From: Candidatus Aminicenantota bacterium
GTDB taxonomy: Bacteria > Acidobacteriota > Aminicenantia > Aminicenantales > UBA4085
Length of the DNA stretch: 5,650 bases
Assembly: GCA_003154255.1 (NCBI GenBank)
Contig: PMCY01000132.1
Coordinates: 136 to 5,785, forward strand
Direction: 5' to 3'
Shown here: positions 1 to 5,650 of the stretch, one piece after another
Position numbering within the stretch: position 1 is the first letter of the stretch
Layout of the letters: each line of letters starts with the position of its first letter
Notes under the pieces: model-generated
Told to the model about the DNA's origin: nothing
The model's database searches: none
The model's input: only the letters and a program-made list of their open reading frames with translations
Made by a program: the position numbers and the translations under genes

Positions 1-26
1 GCCGGCGGGGGCCGTGCGGCGAGGTG

Positions 27-55
27 TTTACAAGAGGAAACGGACATTGTATCCT
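27..55 (+). promoter_or_regulatory. putative sigma70-type promoter for the iorAB-synthetase operon
   Basis: A TTTACA hexamer at 27-32 (5 of 6 matches to TTGACA) is followed by a 17-base spacer and TATCCT at 50-55 (4 of 6 to TATAAT). Transcription would start near 61-63, giving a leader of about 30 bases before the iorA ATG. The spacing is ideal and the patch is A+T-richer than its surroundings. The bases upstream of 27 are too few to judge whether an operator or activator site is present, and chance matches of this quality occur. Confidence 0.4.
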
Positions 56-80
56 AGACCTTTCCCCGAACGTCTCCATC

Positions 81-87
81 AAAAGGA
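81..87 (+). promoter_or_regulatory. ribosome binding site of iorA (decides the start)
   Basis: AAAAGGA, containing the Shine-Dalgarno core AAGGA at 83-87, sits 7 bases before the ATG at 95. It fixes the iorA start at 95 rather than the in-frame GTG at 14, which has no such site visible and would add 27 basic, non-conserved residues. Confidence 0.75.
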
Positions 88-94
88 TGTCCTT

Positions 95-1702
95 ATGCCT
101 AAAGAAATCCTCCTCGGCGATGAAGCCGTCGCCCTCGGTGCCGTCCAGGCCGGGCTCAGCGGGGCCTATTCCTACCCCGGGACGCCGGCCTCCGAAATCA
201 TGGAATACCTGATCCGGGTTTCGGACGGCGGGCGGGCCTTCCACGCCGCCTGGTCGGTCAACGAAAAGACGGCCTTTGAAGAGGCCTTGGGATGCGCCTT
301 CGCCGGCAAACGGGCTTTCGTGTCCTTCAAACACGTCGGCCTCAACGTGGCCGCCGACCCGTTCATGAGCGCGGCCTTGACCGGAGTCCAGGGGGGATTC
401 ATTGTCTGCTCGGCCGACGATCCCGGCATGCACAGCTCGCAGAACGAACAGGACAGCCGGTTCTATGCCCAGTTCGCCCAGATCCCCTGCTTTGAACCGG
501 CCGATCATCAGGAAGCCTACGACATGACCCGCGAGGCCTATGATCTGTCCGAGCGACTGGGCCTGCCGGTCATGGTCCGGATGACGACCCGGCTGTCCCA
601 CAGCCGGGCCGGAGTGGAGACTCTTCCGGCCCGCCCGCAGAATCCTCATCACCGCGGGGCCAAGGAATGCTGGACGCTCCTGCCCTCCAATGCCCGCCTG
701 CGCTTCAAACGGGTCCTGGAGCTCCAGGCCGAGCTGGTCCGCTACGCCGACGCTTCGCCGTTCAACCGGCTGGCCCTCAATCCCGGGGATCGCCGCCTGG
801 GGATCATCGCCTCGGGCCTGGGCTACAACTATGTCATGGAAAATTTCCCCGACGAGACCAGTCGGCCCTCGATCCTCAAGATTTCCACTTACCCTCTCCC
901 CGAAACAAAAATCCGCGAGCTGGTGGCCCACGTCGACTCCGTCCTGGTGGTCGAGGAGGGCTTTCCGCTCATCGAACGGCTCCTGCGGGGACTCTATGGA
1001 GTTCCCGGCAAGAAAATCCTCGGCAAGATCGACGGCGCACTGCCGCTTCAGGGCGAGCTCACGCCCGAGACCGTCCGGGCCGCGGTCGGACTGCCCGCCC
1101 TGGCCCGCCAGTCTTGCGAGGGCTTCCCCTTGGCCAACCGGCCGCCCCAGCTGTGCGTCGGCTGTCCCCACGCCGACACATTCAAGGCCCTCAAGACCGC
1201 CTTGGCAGGCCAACCGGAGGCCGTCATCTTCAGCGACATCGGCTGTTATACCTTGGGCTATTTCCCGCCGCACAACGCCGTCGACACCTGCGTCTGCATG
1301 GGGGCCAGCGTGGGCATGGCCCACGGCGCGGCCGACGCCGGTATCCATCCGGCGGTCGGCGTCATCGGCGATTCCACGTTCGGCCACTCCGGCATGACCG
1401 CCCTGCTGAGCGCGTCCGCGGCCGACGCCCGCATGGTCCTGGTCATCCTGGACAACGGCACGGTGGCCATGACCGGCACCCAGCCCAGCTTCGCCACCGG
1501 GCAGCGTCTCCTGGAAATCGTCGCCGGCCTGGGCATCGCCAAGGAGCATGTCCGGGTCATTACGCCGCTGCCGAAATTCCACGAGGAGAACACCCGCGTT
1601 TTCCGCGAGGAGATCGCCCACCCCGGCCTGTCCGTCGTCGTTGCCGTGCGCGAGTGCCTTGAAGAAGCCAAGAAGAAGAACAAGCTTGGAGGAGCCCAGT
1701 GA
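95..1702 (+). CDS. iorA: indolepyruvate:ferredoxin oxidoreductase alpha subunit (IorA), short form lacking the C-terminal ferredoxin domain
   Basis: This is the ThDP-binding catalytic subunit (535 aa, cytoplasmic) that oxidatively decarboxylates aryl-pyruvates to aryl-acetyl-CoA with ferredoxin as acceptor. Family signatures run in order. The N-terminal pyrimidine-binding part has GDEAVALGAVQAG (8-20), YPGTPASE (27-34), VNEKTAFEEALG, KHVGLNVAADPFM and SSQNEQDSR. The central part is the transketolase-C-like region. The C-terminal pyrophosphate-binding part has LCVGCPH (353-359), SDIGCYTLG (380-388), GDSTFGHSGM (425-434) and LDNGTVAMTG (452-461), the GDS...DN Mg-ThDP motif typical of IorA. The start at ATG 95 is chosen for its Shine-Dalgarno and because homology begins there. 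Most IorA proteins are about 580-650 aa and end in two CxxCxxC-type [4Fe-4S] motifs. This one stops after a Lys-rich tail (EEAKKKNKLGGAQ) with only one cysteine (C521) near the end. It heads an operon with iorB, whose start overlaps its stop by 4 bases. Identity as IorA is near certain. The exact substrate (indole-, phenyl- or hydroxyphenyl-pyruvate, or another 2-oxoacid) is inferred from the family. Confidence 0.93.
   Translation: MPKEILLGDEAVALGAVQAGLSGAYSYPGTPASEIMEYLIRVSDGGRAFHAAWSVNEKTAFEEALGCAFAGKRAFVSFKHVGLNVAADPFMSAALTGVQGGFIVCSADDPGMHSSQNEQDSRFYAQFAQIPCFEPADHQEAYDMTREAYDLSERLGLPVMVRMTTRLSHSRAGVETLPARPQNPHHRGAKECWTLLPSNARLRFKRVLELQAELVRYADASPFNRLALNPGDRRLGIIASGLGYNYVMENFPDETSRPSILKISTYPLPETKIRELVAHVDSVLVVEEGFPLIERLLRGLYGVPGKKILGKIDGALPLQGELTPETVRAAVGLPALARQSCEGFPLANRPPQLCVGCPHADTFKALKTALAGQPEAVIFSDIGCYTLGYFPPHNAVDTCVCMGASVGMAHGAADAGIHPAVGVIGDSTFGHSGMTALLSASAADARMVLVILDNGTVAMTGTQPSFATGQRLLEIVAGLGIAKEHVRVITPLPKFHEENTRVFREEIAHPGLSVVVAVRECLEEAKKKNKLGGAQ
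1688..1694 (+). promoter_or_regulatory. ribosome binding site of iorB inside the iorA 3' end
   Basis: GGAGGAG lies within the last codons of iorA and ends 4 bases before the GTG at 1699. This strong site favours GTG 1699 over the in-frame ATG at 1708, which would sit too far away. The GTGA overlap of start and stop suggests translational coupling, giving matched amounts of the two subunits. Confidence 0.7.
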
Positions 1703-2283
1703 GCGAGATGCGCAAGCAGGACATCATTCTGGCCGGCGTCGGCGGGCAGGGCATTCTGTCCATCGCTTTCGTCATCGATAGCGCGGCTCTGCGGGAAGGG
1801 CTCTCCGTCAAGCAGGCCGAGGTTCACGGCATGGCCCAGCGGGGCGGCGCCGTAACCTCCCACCTGCGGCTGTCCCGGGACCGCGTCTGGAGCGATCTGA
1901 TTCCGCGCGGGGAAGCCGACCTCATCCTCAGCGTCGAGCCCCTGGAGGCCCTGCGCTATCTCGATTTCCTCAAACCGGGCGGCCGGGTGGTGACGAGCAG
2001 CACTCCCTTCATCAACATCCCCGACTACCCGGATAAGGCCGCACTCCTGGCCCGCATCAAGGCTGTTCCGGGCAGCGTCATCGTCGACTCCGAAACCCTG
2101 GCCAAGCAGGCCGGCTCGAGCCGGGCCCAGAACACGGTCATGCTCGGCGCGGCGTCGCGGTTTCTCCTTCCCGGCGAGGACGGGCTCCGGGAAAGTATTC
2201 GCCTTCTTTTCGGAAAGCGCGGGGACAAGATCCTGGAGGCCAATCTGAAGGCCTTCGAGGCCGGGAAACAGGCGGCGGCCTGA
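1699..2283 (+). CDS. iorB: indolepyruvate:ferredoxin oxidoreductase beta subunit (IorB)
   Basis: This small subunit (194 aa, cytoplasmic) corresponds to the gamma domain of 2-oxoacid:ferredoxin oxidoreductases and partners IorA. The sequence opens with the Rossmann-like glycine motif GVGGQGI (13-19). It carries the strongly conserved EVHGMAQRGGAV (41-52), characteristic of IorB, and a later N-x-V-M-L-G-A motif (N145 onward). Length is as expected for the family (about 190-200 aa), so the protein looks complete. It has no cysteine cluster of its own and therefore cannot supply the iron-sulfur centres that IorA lacks. GTG is taken as the start because of the strong Shine-Dalgarno at 1688-1694. 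The stop is followed 7 bases later by the synthetase start. Family assignment is very secure. Confidence 0.93.
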   Translation: MSEMRKQDIILAGVGGQGILSIAFVIDSAALREGLSVKQAEVHGMAQRGGAVTSHLRLSRDRVWSDLIPRGEADLILSVEPLEALRYLDFLKPGGRVVTSSTPFINIPDYPDKAALLARIKAVPGSVIVDSETLAKQAGSSRAQNTVMLGAASRFLLPGEDGLRESIRLLFGKRGDKILEANLKAFEAGKQAAA

Positions 2284-2290
2284 GTTTGCC

Positions 2291-4645
2291 ATGGCCATCG
2301 ATTTCAAGTCCATCGACCGGATCTTCGCCGCCGCCGAAGCCGACGGCCGGACGACTCTCTTCGAGCACGAAGTCTATGCCGTGCTCCGGGCGGCCGGCGT
2401 AGCCACGCCGCGTTTTCTCTTCGTTCCGCGCGGAAACCGCATCGCCGCCCGGGACCTGGCCGGGTTCAAGTCGCCGGAGCTGGTTCTTAAGATCACCGCC
2501 CCCCTCATCCAGCATAAAACCGACGTGGGCGGCGTCGTCTTCGTCAAGAATTCGCCGGCCGCCGTCAAGGCCGCCCTGAAAGCGATGACGGCCGCCGTCC
2601 CGCGCCGCTTTGTCGACTGGCTTAAGGAAAAAAAACTGCCCGAGGCCAAGGTCTTGACGCCGGCGGCCGTGTCGGCCGATCTGCGCGGTGTCCTCATCTG
2701 TGAAAAAGTCGCCTTCGAGAAGTTCGGTTTCGGCACGGAGCTTTTGCTGGGCGTCCGCCATTCCCGCGAGTTCGGGCCGGTCGTGTCGCTGGGCGCGGGC
2801 GGGGTCGAGGTCGAGTATCTCAATGCCCGCCTCAAGGAAGGCCGGGCCGTGTCCATGGCCTCCGCTCATATGCTGGCCCGGAACGGGATCCTGCCCCATC
2901 TGTCCGCATTAGCCGTCTTCGACAAGTTGGTCAAGCCGTTCCGCGGCAAGCCCGCCGTCATGAGCGCCTCCGCCCTGCGCGATGTCTATGCCGCTTTTCT
3001 GGCTTTGGCCGCCCATTATTCGCCATACCGGCGCGGCGGGGGATTCGTCATCGAAGAGGCCGAGGTCAATCCCTTCGTCGTGGTTAAGGGCCGGCTCATG
3101 CCCCTGGACGGGCTGTGCCGATTCTCCCGGGCTGCCGTCGACGTCCATGATCGACCCGTGGCCGGGATCGGCCCACTCCTGAAACCCGCCTCGGCTGCCG
3201 TCATCGGCGTCTCCGAGAAAATGAACATGGGCCGCATCATCCTGCGGAACATCCTCAAAATGGGCTTCGCCAAGGAGCGCCTCTATGTCATCAAACCGGG
3301 GATGGCCGAGATCGACGGCTGCCGCTGTTTTACGTCCGTGGCCGATCTGCCCGAGACGGTCGATCTCTTCGTCCTGACCCTGGGGGCCGAAGTCTGTGCC
3401 GACGTGGTCCGGGACCTCATTGCCCACGGCAAGGCCCGCTCCGTGATCATCATCGCCGGAGGCATGGGCGAGAAGTCGGGTACCCGGTCCATCGAGAGCC
3501 GCATCCAGGCCATGCTCGCCGCCGGCCGGGCCGAAGCCAAGATCACCCCGGTCATCAACGGCGGAAATTGTCTGGGCATCTACTCCAAGCCGGGGCATTA
3601 CGACACCACGTTCATTCCCGATTACAAACTGCAATTCCCCAAGACGCCCCCGTCCGGCCTGGTCTATGTCAGCCAGAGCGGCGCCTTTATGATCACCCGC
3701 ATCAGCCGGCTGCAGCAGTTCGAGCCGATGTACGCGGTTTCCATGGGCAATCAGATCGATTTGCGCGTTTCGGACTACCTCAATTACCTGAAGGACGAGC
3801 CGGAGGTCAAAACCCTAGCCGTATATGTGGAGGGGTTCAAGCCGGGCGACGGTTACCTGACGGCGCTGGCGGCCCGGGAAATCCTCAAGACCCCGGGCCG
3901 GTATGTTGTTTTTTATAAGAGCGGCCGGACGCCGGAAGGCCGGATGGCCTCGGCCGGGCACACCGCCTCGGTGGCCGGAGACTACGGCATCTGCCGGGCC
4001 GTTCTGGAAGAGACGGGCGTGATTGTCGCCGAGACCATCCTCGAGTACGAAAATTCCATCACCGCGTTACACGCCCTGAGCGGCAAGCCGGTCTCCGGAA
4101 ACCGGGTCGGACTGATCAGCAACGCCGGATTCGAGAGCGTGGCCATGTCCGACAACCTGAAGAACGGCGAGACCCTCGTCTTGGCCGAATTCGCCAAGGC
4201 GACCAAGGACCGGTTGGCCGCCGCCTTGTCGCCGGCGGGGATCGACCGTCTCCAGGACGTCAAGAATCCCATGGACACGACCCCGATGGCGGCGGACGAA
4301 CCGTTCGCCGAATGCGCCCGGGCCGTGATCGATGATCCCAACGTCGACTGCGCGGTCGTTTCGCCCGTGCCCATGACGGTGGCCCTGAACACCCTGCCGA
4401 AGGGGGAGGGCCACGGGGAAGATATCGCCGCCCCCGGCAGCCTGCCCTCGCGCCTGATAGAGATCATCCGGGCCTGCCCCAAGCCGGTGGTTGTCAATAT
4501 CGACGCCGGGACCTCCTACGATCCGATGGCGGCTATGATCGAAGAGGCCGGCATTCCCGTTTTCCGCCGGTCCGACGAGGCGGTTAAGTTCCTGCGGAAA
4601 TTCGTGGCCGTGCAGTTGCGCTTGAAGAATCTTTACGGGCGCTGA
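2291..4645 (+). CDS. fused NDP-forming acyl-CoA synthetase (ADP-forming acetyl-CoA synthetase family), beta-alpha order
   Basis: A 784-aa single-chain enzyme of the family that converts acyl-CoA + ADP (or GDP) + Pi to free acid + CoA + ATP (or GTP). Residues about 1-285 are the beta part, an ATP-grasp domain: KITAPLIQHKTDVGG around H75, the FGPVVSLGAGG loop (161-171) and the EVNPF metal-binding motif (E258, N260). Residues about 297-430 are the CoA-binding Rossmann domain (KPASAAVIGVS; NGGNCLG at 423-429). Residues about 450-590 are the ligase domain with SQSGAF (461-466) and GHTASVAG, whose H557 is the expected phosphohistidine. It lies about 260 residues into the alpha part, as in stand-alone alpha subunits. 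A last flavodoxin-like domain fills about 600-784. The alternative view, a protein acetyltransferase of the Pat/YfiQ type, is disfavoured: that has the opposite order and a C-terminal GNAT domain, absent here. The 7-base gap after iorB and weak Shine-Dalgarno suggest coupled translation. Next to iorAB it most likely acts on aryl-acetyl-CoA, which is inference. Confidence 0.9.
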   Translation: MAIDFKSIDRIFAAAEADGRTTLFEHEVYAVLRAAGVATPRFLFVPRGNRIAARDLAGFKSPELVLKITAPLIQHKTDVGGVVFVKNSPAAVKAALKAMTAAVPRRFVDWLKEKKLPEAKVLTPAAVSADLRGVLICEKVAFEKFGFGTELLLGVRHSREFGPVVSLGAGGVEVEYLNARLKEGRAVSMASAHMLARNGILPHLSALAVFDKLVKPFRGKPAVMSASALRDVYAAFLALAAHYSPYRRGGGFVIEEAEVNPFVVVKGRLMPLDGLCRFSRAAVDVHDRPVAGIGPLLKPASAAVIGVSEKMNMGRIILRNILKMGFAKERLYVIKPGMAEIDGCRCFTSVADLPETVDLFVLTLGAEVCADVVRDLIAHGKARSVIIIAGGMGEKSGTRSIESRIQAMLAAGRAEAKITPVINGGNCLGIYSKPGHYDTTFIPDYKLQFPKTPPSGLVYVSQSGAFMITRISRLQQFEPMYAVSMGNQIDLRVSDYLNYLKDEPEVKTLAVYVEGFKPGDGYLTALAAREILKTPGRYVVFYKSGRTPEGRMASAGHTASVAGDYGICRAVLEETGVIVAETILEYENSITALHALSGKPVSGNRVGLISNAGFESVAMSDNLKNGETLVLAEFAKATKDRLAAALSPAGIDRLQDVKNPMDTTPMAADEPFAECARAVIDDPNVDCAVVSPVPMTVALNTLPKGEGHGEDIAAPGSLPSRLIEIIRACPKPVVVNIDAGTSYDPMAAMIEEAGIPVFRRSDEAVKFLRKFVAVQLRLKNLYGR

Positions 4646-4669
4646 GCGCAGGTTCCGATTCTTCTCCGT
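4646..4669. other. convergent intergenic junction
   Basis: Only 24 bases separate the two stop codons of the converging genes. I see no hairpin followed by a T-tract for either strand, so the transcripts probably run into each other or end by a factor-dependent mechanism. Confidence 0.6.
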
Positions 4670-5650
4670 TCAAGCCTCCCCGATTCGCACGTATTCCGCC
4701 AGCAAACGAAGATAGACGCGATATTGCTCCAGCGAAACGCCCGGGGGCGTCTGGTGGTCGACGCTGGGAATGAAACCGCCGGTCTTCATCAACGGCCGGA
4801 TCCTTTCGAATTCGGCCCGCATGGCCTCTTCGCCTCGGTTCATGACCATCTTATCAAAGTGGCCGACCATCCGGAGGCCGGGGAATTGGCGGCGCAGGGC
4901 CATACCGTCGACTCCCGCTTGCCGCTCCAGCGGCAGGACGCCGGCCACACCCACCGCCTGCAGCCAGGGGACGAGCCGGGTCACGTCGCCGTCGGTGTCC
5001 ACGATCAGGATGATCTCGTGCTCGTTCAAGACCTCCATCAGGCGCCGGTAGTAGGGCGCGCAAAACTCCTCGAAGACCGCTTGGGAGATCATCGGTCCCA
5101 GGTTGTAGCTCATATCCTCGGCCAGGGTCATGAACGTCGGCGGGCAGACGGCGGCCATTCTACGCACGAGCTCAAGGTTGAATTCCAGGAGGTCGCCGTT
5201 GATCGCATGGACGAGCTCGGGCTCGTCGTAGAAGGCGTAGCTGAGCTTCTCAATGTCCATCAGTGTCCGCGGGAACCAGAAGAACCCTTCCAGCGTGGCC
5301 CAGACCACGGCCTCTCCGCGTTTCTGCCGTTCCCCCCAGGGGCGCATGGACTTGATCGCCCGGGAATGGTCCGGATAGAGCCGCGGCTTGACCCGGCGGT
5401 AGTCGTCCATGCCGGCCACGACGCCCTCGACGTGGTGCTGGGTGGCTTCGATGGTCGCCTGGGTCGTGCTGAACCAGAATTGCTGGTAGGGATCCAGCCC
5501 GAACCAGCGGGCGATCTCGAAGACCCGGTCGAAGGTCAGCTTGCGCGGCAAGCCCTCGCCGTGCCAGCGCTCAATCGTCTTGTCCCACCACATCGCCCAT
5601 TCCCAGACGGGCAGGCGATCCACGGGCTGAAAATTCATCACGGCCCGGAA
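4670..5650 (-). CDS. uroporphyrinogen-decarboxylase-like (URO-D superfamily) protein, 5' end beyond window
   Basis: A TIM-barrel protein of the URO-D superfamily; 326 codons plus stop are visible. The frame stays open to the edge, and its first visible residues, FRAVMNFQPVDRLPVWEW, match the usual family opening (RERF-x-A-hxhxxP-DR-hP), so the GTG at 5641-5639 and the ATG at 5638-5636 are internal codons, and about 5-10 residues are likely missing. In fragment numbering it shows DTDGDV (218-223), in place of the usual H-S-D-G strand, a GHFDK segment (263-267) and VDHQTPPGVS (from V297), all typical of the uncharacterised URO-D-like branch found in many anaerobes. True HemE enzymes carry an RQAGRYLPEY-type motif near the N-terminus, which is absent. 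The HxC...C zinc site of MtaA/MtbA-type methyltransferases is also not seen. No signal peptide is visible. It is convergent with the operon, so it need not share its function. Substrate unknown; a methyl-transfer or corrinoid-linked role is a family-level guess only. Confidence 0.82.
   Translation of the reverse strand, partial: FRAVMNFQPVDRLPVWEWAMWWDKTIERWHGEGLPRKLTFDRVFEIARWFGLDPYQQFWFSTTQATIEATQHHVEGVVAGMDDYRRVKPRLYPDHSRAIKSMRPWGERQKRGEAVVWATLEGFFWFPRTLMDIEKLSYAFYDEPELVHAINGDLLEFNLELVRRMAAVCPPTFMTLAEDMSYNLGPMISQAVFEEFCAPYYRRLMEVLNEHEIILIVDTDGDVTRLVPWLQAVGVAGVLPLERQAGVDGMALRRQFPGLRMVGHFDKMVMNRGEEAMRAEFERIRPLMKTGGFIPSVDHQTPPGVSLEQYRVYLRLLAEYVRIGEA

Noticed and set aside
1..57. Possible 3' end of an upstream gene in frame 1, stopping at 55-57
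   Set aside because: Only 18 codons are visible with no recognisable motif, so it cannot be told from a chance open frame.
14..94. In-frame GTG at 14 giving a 27-residue N-terminal extension of IorA
   Set aside because: The added residues are Arg/Lys-rich and unlike the family, and the Shine-Dalgarno at 81-87 points to ATG 95.
667..1662. A + strand 331-codon frame inside iorA
   Set aside because: Its composition (Arg, Pro, Gly runs) is that of an out-of-frame shadow, and it is fully contained in iorA.
1668..1686. AAG-rich run near the iorA end as a programmed frameshift site
   Set aside because: There is no X-XXY-YYZ slippery heptamer, and no ferredoxin-like continuation exists in the other frames, which are occupied by the iorB start.
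1258..2313. Long open frame on the - strand (351 codons) opposite iorA and iorB
   Set aside because: It lies antisense to two genes with clear family motifs. Long antisense frames are expected in G+C-rich coding DNA, and its translation shows no recognisable domain.
2138..3634. Two further - strand open frames of about 240-250 codons opposite the synthetase
   Set aside because: They are low-complexity Gly/Arg/Asp-rich shadows of the synthetase reading frame with no motif.
4639..4649. GCGC-TGA-GCGC inverted repeat at the synthetase stop as a terminator
   Set aside because: The stem is only 4 base pairs with a 3-base loop, and there is no T-tract on either strand.

Overview
The window is G+C-rich bacterial DNA, roughly two-thirds G+C by eye, with genes packed end to end. 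It holds three co-directional genes on the + strand (95-4645) and one converging gene on the - strand that runs off the right edge (4670-5650). Gene content points to an anaerobe, or at least a ferredoxin-using fermenter of amino acids or peptides. An uncultivated bacterial lineage such as Aminicenantes/Acidobacteria or Desulfobacterota relatives would fit, but the sequence alone cannot place it and that guess is weak.

Layout: 1-94 is a leader with a plausible sigma70-type promoter (27-55) and a good ribosome binding site. It is followed by iorA (95-1702, indolepyruvate:ferredoxin oxidoreductase alpha, ThDP subunit), iorB (1699-2283, gamma-domain subunit; GTG start overlapping the iorA stop by 4 bases) and a 784-residue fused NDP-forming acyl-CoA synthetase (2291-4645; 7 bases after iorB). 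After a 24-base convergent junction comes a uroporphyrinogen-decarboxylase-like (URO-D superfamily) protein on the - strand. Its N-terminus lies beyond the window.

How they work together: IorAB would oxidatively decarboxylate aryl-pyruvates (from Trp, Phe, Tyr transamination) to aryl-acetyl-CoA and pass electrons to ferredoxin. The synthetase would then convert the acyl-CoA to the free acid while making ATP or GTP. This is the classic archaeal-style two-enzyme route for energy from aromatic amino acids, here packed into three genes. The same set could run in reverse to assimilate aryl acids.

The oddest points are that IorA ends at 535 residues with no C-terminal ferredoxin (2x[4Fe-4S]) domain, although the reading frame is clean and iorB starts immediately, and that the synthetase is a beta-then-alpha fusion (ATP-grasp first, CoA-binding second), which keeps both histidines expected to carry phosphate. 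I found no evidence of mobile elements, CRISPR arrays, RNA genes or a radically new system. The most plausible novelty is the electron path of the short IorA.
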